Counted from the first letter of the stretch, positions 17,159 through 26,039 are shown. The stretch is DNA of 45,517 nucleotides from Paenibacillus sp. 598K (GCF_003851045.1 NZ_BFBX01000011.1:130483-175999); one strand, 5' to 3'. Numbers and translations are program-made. The notes: generated from the sequence alone by a model not told the origin.

Positions 17159-17193
17159 GACGCTACGGCCCCCAGGGGCACGGGCGTCTTTTT
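17159..17193 (+). terminator. Rho-independent terminator after ypeB
   Basis: GACGC (17159-17163) pairs with GCGTC (17184-17188), with GCCCC/GGGGC stacked inside across a small internal loop. A T5 run follows. Confidence 0.7.
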
Positions 17194-17240
17194 GACGTCT
17201 TGCGGCGGCACGGTTAACGCTGGCTCGCATCCTGCCGACG

Positions 17241-17249
17241 TGCTATAAT
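17241..17249 (+). promoter_or_regulatory. Extended -10 promoter of the PilZ gene
   Basis: TGCTATAAT (TG at 17241, TATAAT at 17244-17249). The -35 region is poor, as is common for extended -10 promoters. Initiation would fall about 20 bases before the GTG start. Confidence 0.5.
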
Positions 17250-17274
17250 TAGCAGATATGAGGGGGGAGCCAGA

Positions 17275-17928
17275 GTGTTGCCAAGTGTGAATCAAGTGCT
17301 GTACCTGCAAGTAGCTTCGCCTGATGAGACCGAAGCCCGCATCGAGTACAAATCCCGGATTGCGGATATCGGCGAACGCGAGGTTTTGATGGAGATCCCG
17401 CTCAATGAAGCGACAGGCCGTTACAAGAAGTTATACTTGGGCGACGAGCTGTCGGCTTTTTTTGTCGCCGAGGGCGGCGTCAAGCATTACTTTAACTCGC
17501 ATGTCATCGGTTTCCGGGAGGATGTCGTGCGGTTGATTGCTATACATAAGCCCGATCCGGACCAGATTACGAAAATTCAGCGCCGGAGCTTTTTGCGCGT
17601 CGGCGCAGAGCTGGAGATTGCTGTGCGGATGGCGGAGGGGATCAAGTTCGTTGCGCACACCGACGATGTCGGCGGCGGCGGCATCTCTTTCCTGTGCGAC
17701 GGCAAATGGAAATTGAAGTTCGGCGACGTGTTGGATTGCTGGCTGCTGATTCCATACAAAAACGGCTCCCTCGAGCATGCCAATTTCAAGGCGGAGGTCG
17801 TACGCGTCAAGGAGCTGGAATCGGGGCGGACGCAGCTGATGTGCAAGTTTTCGGCGATCTCTGATGGCGAGCGCCAGAAAATAATCCGCTTTTGCTTCGA
17901 GCGCCAGCTCGAATTGCGCAAACGCTAG
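17275..17928 (+). CDS. PilZ-domain flagellar-brake protein (YpfA/MotI-like)
   Basis: 217 residues: N-terminal YcgR-type domain (about 1-95) and C-terminal PilZ domain. The c-di-GMP motif RxxxR is present (Arg104-SFL-Arg108). The second motif, usually (D/N)xSxxG, reads DVGGGG at 131-136, with Gly in place of Ser. B. subtilis YpfA (MotI), found at the same place before ypfB-cmk, binds c-di-GMP and disengages the flagellar motor. The GTG at 17275 follows AGGGGGGAG; a TTG three bases later is an alternative. Confidence 0.85.
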   Translation: MLPSVNQVLYLQVASPDETEARIEYKSRIADIGEREVLMEIPLNEATGRYKKLYLGDELSAFFVAEGGVKHYFNSHVIGFREDVVRLIAIHKPDPDQITKIQRRSFLRVGAELEIAVRMAEGIKFVAHTDDVGGGGISFLCDGKWKLKFGDVLDCWLLIPYKNGSLEHANFKAEVVRVKELESGRTQLMCKFSAISDGERQKIIRFCFERQLELRKR

Positions 17929-18047
17929 GGCGTATCTGCCCACCCGCTCTGCTACCCTCCGAGGGCGCAGCTAGCATAAGCCACTGTCCGCCCGCGCATA
18001 CTAATGGCAAACTTTGCCGTTAACATCGCGGCAACAAGGGTGGGGCG

Positions 18048-18305
18048 ATGGCGATGGAAAAACATGTCTCAGGTCCGATCGGCTCGTCGACAACTGGACG
18101 CGATCATAAGGACGAACGCGAACTGGATTGGCTCGATACGATCGGCAGCTTTCTTGTAAAAGCGGCGCTGCTGCTGCTGCTGCTCATGCTGGCGAGCCAG
18201 TTTGTTCTTCAATTCGAAGGCATTCGCCGGCAGTTGACGGGGATCGACAGAGCCGAAGGAGAACGGCTTGGTCTGGCGGTTGTTATTTTGCATCTTCGCG
18301 CATAG
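18048..18305 (+). CDS. Small membrane protein, YpfB-like
   Basis: 85 residues: a charged N-terminal third, one membrane helix (about 35-54, FLVKAALLLLLLMLASQFVL) and a short C-terminal tail. B. subtilis has a small ypfB at this place between ypfA and cmk; the family match is by position and shape. Starts at ATG 18048 or 18054 after AAGGGTGGGG. The cmk promoter overlaps the end of the gene. Confidence 0.68.
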   Translation: MAMEKHVSGPIGSSTTGRDHKDERELDWLDTIGSFLVKAALLLLLLMLASQFVLQFEGIRRQLTGIDRAEGERLGLAVVILHLRA

Positions 18306-18316
18306 TGTGGTATAAT
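18288..18316 (+). promoter_or_regulatory. Predicted cmk promoter
   Basis: TTGCAT (18288-18293), 17-base spacer, TATAAT (18311-18316) with an extended TG element just before it. The -35 lies within the end of the YpfB-like gene. Confidence 0.65.
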
Positions 18317-18326
18317 TTTCACGTTC

Positions 18327-18347
18327 GCAGGCAGAGCCTGCTTTTTT
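18327..18347 (+). terminator. Short hairpin terminator after the ypfB-like gene, inside the cmk initial transcribed region
   Basis: GCAGGC / GCCTGC (6 bp, 3-base loop) followed by T6. It can end transcripts from upstream but would lie at the very 5' end of RNA started at the cmk promoter. Confidence 0.65.
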
Positions 18348-18388
18348 ATTGAACCTGAGGCTTCACACTTTGCAGGGGGGATTTACCG

Positions 18389-19090
18389 TTGAGCACACAG
18401 CATCAAGACGGGCACGACCGGATCAACATTGCGATCGACGGACCGGCTGGCGCAGGGAAGAGCACGGTTGCCAGGAAGGTTGCCGAACGTCTGGGCTACA
18501 TTTATATTGATACCGGGGCTATGTACCGTGCTGTGACGCTGGGGATCCGCCGGGCCGGAGTGGATGCGGATGATCATGCCAAGGTTGCCGAGGCAGCCGC
18601 TTCGTTCGATATCGTCATTACGAACGATGGAGGCAAGCAGGAGGTCGTGCTGGACGGTAAGGTAGTTACGGAGGAGATACGTACGCGCGAGGTCAACTTG
18701 CTCGTATCCAAGATCTCGGCCATACCCGCCGTTCGCCAGCTGCTAGTGGACAAGCAACGCCAGCTTGCGCTCGTCAGAGGTGTCGTCATGGATGGCCGGG
18801 ACATCGGCACGAAGGTGCTGCCCAATGCCGATCTGAAGATTTTCCTCACCGCGAGCGTCGATATCCGTGCTGAGCGCCGTTATCAGGAGTCAGGCAACTC
18901 GCAGCAGATTACATTAGCGCAGCTGCGTCAGGAGATTGCGGCCCGCGACAAGATGGATCAGGAGCGAGCGGTCTCGCCGCTTACGCGAGCGGCTGATGCG
19001 CTGGTCGTCGACAGCTCAGATCTGACGATCGAACAGGTTGTCGAACATATTATCGAATTAGGCCGAACCAAACTGGCGGGGGCGAAGTAA
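18389..19090 (+). CDS. cmk: Cytidylate kinase
   Basis: 233 residues. It phosphorylates CMP and dCMP with ATP. P-loop GPAGAGKST (about 22-30), DTGAMYRAV in the CMP-binding domain, DGRDIGT, and the lid region with RAERRYQE. The start is a TTG at 18389 preceded by AGGGGGGA; no in-frame ATG lies near. plsC follows after three bases, and further on an S1-domain gene, the order seen across Firmicutes. Confidence 0.95.
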   Translation: MSTQHQDGHDRINIAIDGPAGAGKSTVARKVAERLGYIYIDTGAMYRAVTLGIRRAGVDADDHAKVAEAAASFDIVITNDGGKQEVVLDGKVVTEEIRTREVNLLVSKISAIPAVRQLLVDKQRQLALVRGVVMDGRDIGTKVLPNADLKIFLTASVDIRAERRYQESGNSQQITLAQLRQEIAARDKMDQERAVSPLTRAADALVVDSSDLTIEQVVEHIIELGRTKLAGAK

Positions 19091-19093
19091 ACT

Positions 19094-19672
19094 ATGATGT
19101 ACCGGATTTGCCAGACTCTGCTCCGCATCATCTTCGCTACACTGTTTCCGCTCAAGGCCGAGGGGCTGCACAACATTCCGTCCACAGGACCTGTATTGCT
19201 CTGTTCCAATCACATCAGCAATATCGATCCGACGACCGTTGGCGTCAAAGTGCGGCGTAAGGTGCATTACATGGCCAAGGCGGAATTGTTCAGCAATAAG
19301 CCTGCAGATGCGTTTCTGCGATCGCTGGGCGCATTTCCCGTCAAACGTGGGGGCGTCAGCAAGGAGGCGCTCAAACTGTCGATCCAGATCCTTAAGGAGG
19401 GTCACGTCGTGGGGATTTTCCCAGAGGGGAGACGGGCTAGCTCGGAGGACAGCGCGGGCAAGAAAGGCGCTGCGATGATGGCTTTGCGCAGCGGCGCCGT
19501 CGTCATCCCGGTGGCGATCATCGGACCTTACAAGCCATTCCGCAGGATGAAGATCAAGTACGGCGAGCCCATCGACATGCAGCACTTTATCGATCATCCG
19601 TCATCGGATGTGCTCGACCGCGCTACGGAGCAGATTATGACTCATATCCGCGCGTTGGTTCGCGAAGGATAA
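19094..19672 (+). CDS. plsC: 1-acyl-sn-glycerol-3-phosphate acyltransferase
   Basis: 192 residues. It transfers a fatty acyl chain to lysophosphatidic acid at the membrane. Acyltransferase motif NHISNID (HX4D, about residue 39), block II FPVKRGG, block III FPEGRRA and a later VIPVAI. The N-terminal hydrophobic stretch would hold it at the membrane. It starts three bases after cmk (ATG 19094, or the ATG directly after it). Confidence 0.93.
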   Translation: MMYRICQTLLRIIFATLFPLKAEGLHNIPSTGPVLLCSNHISNIDPTTVGVKVRRKVHYMAKAELFSNKPADAFLRSLGAFPVKRGGVSKEALKLSIQILKEGHVVGIFPEGRRASSEDSAGKKGAAMMALRSGAVVIPVAIIGPYKPFRRMKIKYGEPIDMQHFIDHPSSDVLDRATEQIMTHIRALVREG

Positions 19673-19717
19673 TCGCTACGAAATTTGTTTTAAATCCTGA
19701 TCGTCTTAATTTAATGC

Positions 19718-19746
19718 TTGACTCGGCGGGCAGGTTTAAATAAAGT
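19718..19746 (+). promoter_or_regulatory. Predicted promoter of the S1-domain gene
   Basis: TTGACT (19718-19723), 17-base spacer, TAAAGT (19741-19746), 30 bases ahead of the start codon. Confidence 0.5.
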
Positions 19747-19775
19747 TGGGGTATGAACTGAGGAGGTTATTTCAA

Positions 19776-21050
19776 ATGTCAGAAGAAACAAAAATCCAGG
19801 ATTCAACGGTTGAAGAAACGGTCAGCCAGGAAGAAGCTGCTGCCGAAGCGGAAAACCAAGAGGCTATGGACAATCTGGTAACGCTCAAGAAAGGCGATAC
19901 CGTCAAAGGCTCTATCGTCAAGATTGAAGATAACCAGGTGACTGTCAGCCTTGGATATAAATATGACGGCGTTATTCCGCTTCGGGAACTGTCTTCCGTC
20001 CAGTTGGACAGCGCTAATGGCGTAGTTGAGCTCGGTCAGGAGATCGAACTGAAAGTCGTCAGCATCGACGACGACAAGGAAAAGCTCGTCCTCTCGAAGC
20101 GTCAGATCGATGCCGAAGGCGCTTGGGACACACTGCAAGCAAACTTCGACAACGGCACTGTATTCGAGATCGTCGTAGCCGACGTGGTCAAGGGCGGTCT
20201 CGTAGCCGACGTTGGCGTACGCGGCTTTATCCCGGCTTCGATGGTTGAGCGTCATTTCGTAGAAGACTTCAGCGACTACAGAGGCCGCACTCTGCGCGTC
20301 AAAGTCAAAGAAATCGACCGTGAAAACAACAAAGTGATCCTCTCCGCGAAAGAAGTGCTCGACGCCGAGTTCGAAGAGAACAAGACGAAGGTCATGGAAT
20401 CGCTGGAAGTAGGTCAAGAAATCGAAGGCACAGTACAACGTCTGACGCCATTTGGCGCATTCGTTGATATCGGCGGCGTGGACGGACTCGTACACGTATC
20501 CGAGCTGTCCTGGCAGCATGTTGCGCATCCGAAGGATGTCGTAGCCGAAGGCGACAGCGTCCGCGTAAAAGTGCTGAAAGTCGACCCTTCCGTCGGCAAA
20601 ATCAGCCTTAGCATCAAAGCGGCTCAGCCTGGTCCTTGGGACTCGGCAGCTGGTCAATTCAAAACAGGCGATATCGTAACCGGCACGGTTCGTCGTCTGG
20701 TCAATTTCGGCGCATTCGTCGAAATCGCTCCTGGCGTAGAAGGTCTGGTTCATATTTCCCAGATCGCACATCGCCATGTTGCGACACCTTTCGAGGTGCT
20801 GCAAGAAGGCCAAGAGATCAAAGCAAAAATTCTCGACTTCAACCCAGGCGAAAAGCGCGTAAGCCTGAGCATCAAAGAAACGGAAGAAGCGCCTGAGCAA
20901 GCGCCGCGTTCCGAGCGTCCGGAAAGATCTGACCGCGGACCTCGCGTGTCCAAGGAAGATCTCAACAACCCGAACGTTAGCCTGAACAAAGAAGGCATGA
21001 GCTTTACGCTGGCTGAGCGCTTCGGCGACAAGCTGAGCAAGTTCAAATAA
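19776..21050 (+). CDS. ypfD: 30S ribosomal protein S1 homologue (YpfD)
   Basis: 424 residues with an acidic N-terminal tail and four S1 RNA-binding repeats (about 35-105, 120-185, 205-275, 290-360). The last two carry the strong form with FGAFVDIG..GLVHVSEL and FGAFVEIAPGVEGLVHISQ. The C-terminus is a charged, Arg/Glu-rich tail. In low-GC Gram-positives this protein is shorter than E. coli S1 and not stably ribosome-bound. The ATG at 19776 follows GAGGAGGT with good spacing; an upstream in-frame start at 19746 would bury that site. Confidence 0.93.
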   Translation: MSEETKIQDSTVEETVSQEEAAAEAENQEAMDNLVTLKKGDTVKGSIVKIEDNQVTVSLGYKYDGVIPLRELSSVQLDSANGVVELGQEIELKVVSIDDDKEKLVLSKRQIDAEGAWDTLQANFDNGTVFEIVVADVVKGGLVADVGVRGFIPASMVERHFVEDFSDYRGRTLRVKVKEIDRENNKVILSAKEVLDAEFEENKTKVMESLEVGQEIEGTVQRLTPFGAFVDIGGVDGLVHVSELSWQHVAHPKDVVAEGDSVRVKVLKVDPSVGKISLSIKAAQPGPWDSAAGQFKTGDIVTGTVRRLVNFGAFVEIAPGVEGLVHISQIAHRHVATPFEVLQEGQEIKAKILDFNPGEKRVSLSIKETEEAPEQAPRSERPERSDRGPRVSKEDLNNPNVSLNKEGMSFTLAERFGDKLSKFK

Positions 21051-21060
21051 GCATTTTTCA

Positions 21061-21094
21061 AAAGAGAGGCAGCCCCTGTGGGCTGTCTCTCTTT
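21061..21094 (+). terminator. Rho-independent terminator after ypfD
   Basis: 15-bp stem (21061-21075 / 21080-21094, one G.U) with a CUGU loop, T-ended. Confidence 0.85.
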
Positions 21095-21172
21095 GCGTTG
21101 CAGCGGGATGAAGCGGCGGGCAGGCATATATTCGTTCGCTCGGCACATAATAGGGGCATTGGAGGGATGTGC

Positions 21173-21811
21173 ATGAATGAAGGAATGATTGCGATCTGGG
21201 CCGGGACGATGCTGATCATCCTACTCGCCACCGGGTGGCGCCGCTCCCTGTTCGGAGGAATGTCGACGAGTCGCTTGGCCGCATTGGCGGCCGGCTTGTT
21301 CCTCACGCTGCCCTTCCACTGGCGGTTGGCTGACCAGCTCGAGCTGCATCTCTCGGCGCTCTGGCTGGTCTTCTGGTCAGTGGCCGCGCTCCGCAGCGCT
21401 TCGGCAGGCAGACAACCGGTTGTGCTGCTGGGCGGCTGTCTGTTGTTGACGGCAGCTTGGACGACTGTCGAGCATATGTATCGGATGGACCCGGTGTTCG
21501 TCATCGTGCATCCGACATGGGATGCCATCCTCCTCGCGGGGTTGTTCGCAGGCGTGATCAGCTGGCGTTGGGAGGAGCAGCTGTTCATCCTCGCTCTGTC
21601 GCTGCTGGCGGGACAAGCTGTGCTGGCCTGGAGCGGCGTCTCGCCTGCGATGGAGACGGTTGGCGGCTGGGGCTGGTGGGATCGCCTGCTGCTCACTGTG
21701 CCGCTTGCCAGGATGACGGGCAGCTGCAGCAGGAGACTATGGGCACTGAGACGTCGTTGGCCGACCCGGGAGCTCCAGGATTCAAGAGAACAGGAGGGGA
21801 GCGGGTCATGA
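21173..21811 (+). CDS. yphA: Multi-pass membrane protein, YphA-like
   Basis: 212 residues, Leu/Trp-rich with about five or six membrane segments and an Arg-rich C-terminal tail. No enzyme motif seen. Gene order (after ypfD, before the YIEGIA gene and der) matches B. subtilis yphA, and the length is similar. The ATG at 21173 has GGAGGG six bases upstream; an ATG at 21167 touches that site. The stop overlaps the next ATG by four bases. Confidence 0.72.
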   Translation: MNEGMIAIWAGTMLIILLATGWRRSLFGGMSTSRLAALAAGLFLTLPFHWRLADQLELHLSALWLVFWSVAALRSASAGRQPVVLLGGCLLLTAAWTTVEHMYRMDPVFVIVHPTWDAILLAGLFAGVISWRWEEQLFILALSLLAGQAVLAWSGVSPAMETVGGWGWWDRLLLTVPLARMTGSCSRRLWALRRRWPTRELQDSREQEGSGS

Positions 21812-22719
21812 TTGCCTTTTTGACAGCCAATCAACTGACCGTTGGCATTGTGCTTGGCGTCTTGTTCGGCTTGCTCGCGAGACTGCTGCTGCTTCGGACC
21901 GATTATCGACAATATCCGACGTATCCGCATGGCCAGATTATTCATATTTCGCTTGGCGTCATCGCAGCGGCGCTTGGCGCTGTCGCAGTGCCCGCTTTGT
22001 TGGATAAGGATTATACAGCGATTACTTTTCTGACCCTGGCGGCGCAGCAGTTCCGCGATGTCCGCAAGATGGAGCGGGAGACGTTGACCAAGCTCGACGA
22101 GATGGAGCTCGTCTCGCGCGGAGCGACGTATATCGAGGGGATCGCGATGGTATTCGAGGGGCGTAACTATCTCGTGATCCTGACTGCCTTCCTGACCAGC
22201 CTGTTCGCCATCCTGACCGCCTGGTATTGGGGCGTGCTGGCGGGAGCGATCACGCTCATTATCGTCCATAAGCTGCGTTCCGGCAAGACGATCGATCGGA
22301 TCGCTACCGTGCGCGTAGCCGACATCCGGCTGGAGGGGCCAGACCTGTACGTGGACAATATTTATATCATGAACGTTGGCCTGATCGCTGATCAAGAGCT
22401 GATCCGCCGTCGCGGAATGGGGGTTCTCTTCGATCCGAGGGATGCCAACAGCAAGGCGACGCTCGCGAATCTGGGCCAGCGCCAGGCGATTATATACGAC
22501 ATGTCGACGATTCTCGGCGTTTTTCGCGATGAGGGCGAGCCTGCGCTCGTGCCGCTGGCCAAGCTTGATATGGAGGATGGACGGCTCGCGGTCTTCCTGC
22601 TGCCGCAGGAGAATGATCCCGAGAAGGCTGTCGCGGTCGCTCGCGGTGTGCCGGTGCTGGAGTCCGCTGTCCGGATGCCTACGGAGGCAAGCGTCAACAC
22701 AGGGGAAGGAGCGGGGTAG
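21808..22719 (+). CDS. YIEGIA family membrane protein (YphB-like)
   Basis: 303 residues. Two or more membrane segments in the first half (about 10-30, 43-65, 120-160), then a soluble C-terminal half. The naming motif YIEGIA is at 108-113, followed by MVFEGRNYL. The family is confined to spore formers, to my knowledge; its molecular role is not known to me. Start ATG 21808 (ATGA overlap with yphA; AGGAGGGG upstream). The next gene encodes the small partner protein. Confidence 0.85.
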   Translation: MIAFLTANQLTVGIVLGVLFGLLARLLLLRTDYRQYPTYPHGQIIHISLGVIAAALGAVAVPALLDKDYTAITFLTLAAQQFRDVRKMERETLTKLDEMELVSRGATYIEGIAMVFEGRNYLVILTAFLTSLFAILTAWYWGVLAGAITLIIVHKLRSGKTIDRIATVRVADIRLEGPDLYVDNIYIMNVGLIADQELIRRRGMGVLFDPRDANSKATLANLGQRQAIIYDMSTILGVFRDEGEPALVPLAKLDMEDGRLAVFLLPQENDPEKAVAVARGVPVLESAVRMPTEASVNTGEGAG

Positions 22720-22720
22720 G

Positions 22721-22897
22721 ATGGCCCAGATACGAGCAGTTGTGACGATGGCGAGCGAGCACCGGGGCGGCGGGGCACCGGTTTTTGTCGTCGACACCGC
22801 CGAGCAACTGCAGCAGACGGCATTTTTGTTGGAGAAAATATTGGATGCGAGCGCCCACGATCTGAAGAACGGCACGTATATTCTTGTGGAGCGGTAA
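22721..22897 (+). CDS. Capping complex subunit for YIEGIA (small protein)
   Basis: 58 residues starting one base after the YIEGIA stop; GGAAGGAG lies upstream. Sequence features: AQIRAVVTMASEHRGGGAP, FVVDTAEQLQQTAFLLEKI and an end in DLKNGTYILVER. I recognise this as the short protein that NCBI names capping complex subunit for YIEGIA; the biochemical meaning of capping is unclear to me. Easily missed because of its size. Confidence 0.75.
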   Translation: MAQIRAVVTMASEHRGGGAPVFVVDTAEQLQQTAFLLEKILDASAHDLKNGTYILVER

Positions 22898-22904
22898 ATC
22901 AATG

Positions 22905-22934
22905 TTAGCCAAGCCAGCCGTTTTTTGCTATGAT
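22905..22934 (+). promoter_or_regulatory. Possible der promoter
   Basis: Extended -10 TGCTATGAT (TATGAT at 22929-22934) with TTAGCC (22905-22910) 18 bases upstream. Confidence 0.4.
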
Positions 22935-22976
22935 GGGATACGTGAGAATTTAGCAGTTCGTAAGGAGTGGACTTGA

Positions 22977-24299
22977 ATGGCAAGACCCGTAATCGCAATT
23001 GTCGGGCGGCCAAACGTAGGCAAGTCGACGATCTTCAACCGGATTATAGGCGACCGGCTGGCCATCGTCGAGGACAAACCAGGTATTACGCGCGACCGTC
23101 TATACGGTACGAGCGATTGGAGCGGCAAGCCGTTTAGCATCATCGATACAGGCGGAATCGAGATCGATGGCGAAGACGAGATCATGAAGTCGGTGCGGAT
23201 GCAGGCTGAGCTAGCCATCGAGGAAGCCGACGCGATCATCTTCATGGTAGATGCCAAAACCGGTTTGACCCATGCGGACGAGGAAGTGTCGCAGATACTG
23301 TTTCGTTCCCGCAAGCCTGTCGTAGTAGCTGTCAATAAAGTGGATAATTTAAATCGCATGGATGATATTTACGAATTTTACAGCCTTGGCTTCGGCGATC
23401 CGATCGCAGTCTCCGGATCGCATGGCCTCGGCATCGGCGATCTGCTCGAGGCGACCGTCGGCAAGCTGCCGGAGCCGCAGGAAGACGAGTACGATGAGGA
23501 TATTATCCGCGTCGCGCTGATCGGACGGCCCAACGTTGGCAAGTCCTCGCTCGTCAACGCATTGCTCGGCGAAGAGCGCGTCATCGTGAGCAACATCGCC
23601 GGTACGACGCGTGATGCGATCGATACGCCTTTCGAGCGCGACGGTCAGCGTTATGTGCTGATCGATACGGCGGGCATGCGCAAGCGCGGCAAGGTGTACG
23701 AGACGACCGAGAAGTATAGTGTCATGCGTGCGCTCAAGGCGATCGAACGGACGGATGTCGTCCTGATCCTGATAAATGGCGAAGAAGGCATTATCGACCA
23801 GGACAAGCATATCGCCGGCTATGCGCATGAGGCGGGTAAGGCTTGTATTTTCGTCGTGAACAAGTGGGATACCGTCGAGAAGGACGATAAGACGATGCAG
23901 CAGTTCACCCAGACCATTCGCGATCACTTCCTGTTCATGGCGTATGCGCCAATCGTGTTTCTCTCCGCCAAAACAAAACAGCGTTTGCACAAGCTATTGC
24001 CTGTCGTCAACTATGTCTCTGAGCAGCACGCGCTGCGTATTCAGACGCATCTGCTCAACGATGTCGTCGCTGACGCCGTCGCCATGAACCCGCCGCCAAG
24101 CGACAAGGGCAAGCGACTGAAAGTCAACTATGTCACGCAGGTTGCGGTCAAACCGCCGACGATTGTTATTTTTGCCAATGATCCGGAGCTGATGCATTTC
24201 TCCTACCAACGGTACTTGGAGAACAAAATCCGCGCCGCGTTTAATTTTGAAGGGACACCGGTCCGGATGTTTACCCGTCGGAAGTCCGAAGAAGATTAG
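22977..24299 (+). CDS. der: Ribosome biogenesis GTPase Der (EngA)
   Basis: 440 residues, the usual length. Two tandem GTPase domains: first with GRPNVGKST (about 9-17), DTGG and NKVD; second with GRPNVGKSS (about 182-190), DTAGM and NKWD. A C-terminal KH-like domain ends in RRKSEED. It acts in 50S subunit maturation. ATG 22977 after AAGGAG. It heads der-plsY-gpsA, packed with almost no gaps. Confidence 0.97.
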   Translation: MARPVIAIVGRPNVGKSTIFNRIIGDRLAIVEDKPGITRDRLYGTSDWSGKPFSIIDTGGIEIDGEDEIMKSVRMQAELAIEEADAIIFMVDAKTGLTHADEEVSQILFRSRKPVVVAVNKVDNLNRMDDIYEFYSLGFGDPIAVSGSHGLGIGDLLEATVGKLPEPQEDEYDEDIIRVALIGRPNVGKSSLVNALLGEERVIVSNIAGTTRDAIDTPFERDGQRYVLIDTAGMRKRGKVYETTEKYSVMRALKAIERTDVVLILINGEEGIIDQDKHIAGYAHEAGKACIFVVNKWDTVEKDDKTMQQFTQTIRDHFLFMAYAPIVFLSAKTKQRLHKLLPVVNYVSEQHALRIQTHLLNDVVADAVAMNPPPSDKGKRLKVNYVTQVAVKPPTIVIFANDPELMHFSYQRYLENKIRAAFNFEGTPVRMFTRRKSEED

Positions 24300-24311
24300 G
24301 GGAGAATGATC

Positions 24312-24929
24312 TTGGAAGCCGTATTGGGGATCGTAATCAGTTATTTGTTGGGATCGATTGCATTCAGCATCGTCATCGCCAAGTGGGTCAAGGGTATCGA
24401 TATCCGTCAGTATGGCAGCGGCAACGCCGGCGCCACCAACACGCTGCGGGTACTAGGCAAGGGGCCGGCTGTGGCGGTGCTCCTGCTCGATGCGGCCAAG
24501 GGCATCGGAGCCGTGCTGATCGGCCGTTGGCTGGGCGCCGAAGGCTCTGAGTGGACCGCGGCGCTGTGCGGTCTCGCAGCAGTGCTCGGTCACAACTGGC
24601 CGATCTGGTTCCGCTTTAAGGGTGGCAAGGGCATCGCTACGACGGTTGGCGTCATGGCGACATTGGCATTCGTGCCGGCCCTGCTCGCTGGCGTCTTGGC
24701 GATCTTGACGATTGCTCTGACGCGTTATGTTTCTTTGGGGTCGCTTGTATTTGCGTTGTTGACGCCTGTCTTCGTCCTGGTGCTCCAGTCCGAGATGCCG
24801 TCATTCTGGGCTGGCTTGGCGGTTGCGCTGCTGGCGGTGCTGCGACATCGCAAAAACCTGGCCAATCTGCTCCAGGGAACGGAGAACAAGCTGGGCGCCA
24901 AGAAAGGAGTCCCGCATGGCAAAACATAA
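24312..24929 (+). CDS. plsY: Glycerol-3-phosphate acyltransferase PlsY
   Basis: About 205 residues. This membrane enzyme acylates glycerol-3-phosphate from acyl-phosphate. Motifs: GSIAFS, YGSGNAGATNTLRVLG (motif 1), GHNWPIWFRFKGGKGIAT (motif 2) and a later HRKNLANLLQGTENK (motif 3). Start choice: ATG 24306 sits only one base from the AGGGGAG site, so the TTG at 24312 (7-base spacing) is favoured; the difference is two residues. The 3' end overlaps gpsA by 14 bases. Confidence 0.94.
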   Translation: MEAVLGIVISYLLGSIAFSIVIAKWVKGIDIRQYGSGNAGATNTLRVLGKGPAVAVLLLDAAKGIGAVLIGRWLGAEGSEWTAALCGLAAVLGHNWPIWFRFKGGKGIATTVGVMATLAFVPALLAGVLAILTIALTRYVSLGSLVFALLTPVFVLVLQSEMPSFWAGLAVALLAVLRHRKNLANLLQGTENKLGAKKGVPHGKT

Positions 24930-25926
24930 GGTAGCTGTGCTGGTAGCCGGGAGTTGGGGAACGGCCCTGGCTGCCGTGCTGGCGGATAACGGACACGAAG
25001 TCCGGCTATGGACCCGAAATGCCGTGCAAGCCGAGGAGATCAACCGCACGCATGTCAATGCGAGGTATCTGCCGGATGTGCGGCTTCCAGATACGATCAA
25101 GGCGATGACCAAGCTCGGCGACGCTGTCACGGGCGCGGACGCTGTTCTGTTCGTCGCGCCTTCGTCTGCGCTTCGCGAGGTTGCGCGAGCTGCGGCTCCT
25201 TATCTGAGCTCGCAGACGCTGGTCATTCATGCGATCAAGGGCTTCGAGGTCGATACACTGAAGCGGATGTCGAGCGTGCTGGCCGAGGAGTTGCCTGTCG
25301 CCTCCGAGCGACTCGTCGTGCTCTCCGGGCCAAGCCATGCCGAGGAGGTCGTGCGCAAGCAGCCGACGACGGTGGTAGTCGCGGCGGCAGACCAAGCGGC
25401 AGCCGAGCAGGCGCAGGACTACTTTATTAACCAATACTTCCGCGTCTATACGAACACGGATGTCGTCGGCGTCGAGGTGGCCGGTGCGATCAAGAACATC
25501 ATCGCGCTCGGCGCGGGACTGTCCGATGGTCTCGGCTTCGGCGACAATGCGAAGGCGGCGCTCATCACAAGAGGACTCGCGGAGATCGGCCGGCTCGGCG
25601 AAGCGATGGGCGCCAACATGCTCACCTTCGCGGGACTCGCCGGCGTCGGCGACCTGATCGTCACCTGTACGAGCCAGCATAGCCGCAACTGGCGCGCAGG
25701 GTCTTTGCTGGCGCAAGGTCTGAGCGTCGATGAGGTGTTGGCCCGCATGGGTATGGTCGTCGAAGGGATCCGCACAACCTCGGCTGCGCATGCGCTGGCG
25801 GCCCGCCATAATGTCCAGATGCCGATTACAGAGCAGCTGTACGCTGTACTGTTCGAGGGCAAATCGCCTCGTCTGGCCGTCGAGCATCTGATGGCGCGCG
25901 GCCGCACGCAGGAGATGGACAAGTAA
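24916..25926 (+). CDS. gpsA: NAD(P)-dependent glycerol-3-phosphate dehydrogenase
   Basis: 336 residues. It reduces dihydroxyacetone phosphate to glycerol-3-phosphate, the substrate of PlsY encoded just upstream. Visible: the N-terminal Rossmann strand, SGPSHAEEV, the active-site Lys in AGAIKNIIALGAG, and GLAGVGDLIVTC. Odd: the coenzyme loop, GAGSWG in most GpsA, reads VAGSWG (Val10 for the first Gly). Start ATG 24916 with AAAGGAG six bases upstream, inside the end of plsY. Confidence 0.95.
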   Translation: MAKHKVAVLVAGSWGTALAAVLADNGHEVRLWTRNAVQAEEINRTHVNARYLPDVRLPDTIKAMTKLGDAVTGADAVLFVAPSSALREVARAAAPYLSSQTLVIHAIKGFEVDTLKRMSSVLAEELPVASERLVVLSGPSHAEEVVRKQPTTVVVAAADQAAAEQAQDYFINQYFRVYTNTDVVGVEVAGAIKNIIALGAGLSDGLGFGDNAKAALITRGLAEIGRLGEAMGANMLTFAGLAGVGDLIVTCTSQHSRNWRAGSLLAQGLSVDEVLARMGMVVEGIRTTSAAHALAARHNVQMPITEQLYAVLFEGKSPRLAVEHLMARGRTQEMDK

Positions 25927-26039
25927 CCGGCTCGAGCCTACACCAATCCCGTCCTCCCGTCATAGTATGAAGCAGATACAGGCGCGCGCCGATGCGGGCG
26001 TCTTGCCTGTCAGATGCCCAACCATGATGAGGAGGAATT

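Noticed and set aside
18005..18017. GGCAAA/TTTGCC small palindrome before the ypfB-like gene
   Set aside because: A 6-bp arm with one-base centre is common by chance and has no promoter element beside it.
21058..23013. 651-codon minus-strand frame opposite yphA and the YIEGIA gene
   Set aside because: Antisense to well-supported genes; low-complexity Ser/Arg-rich product without motifs.
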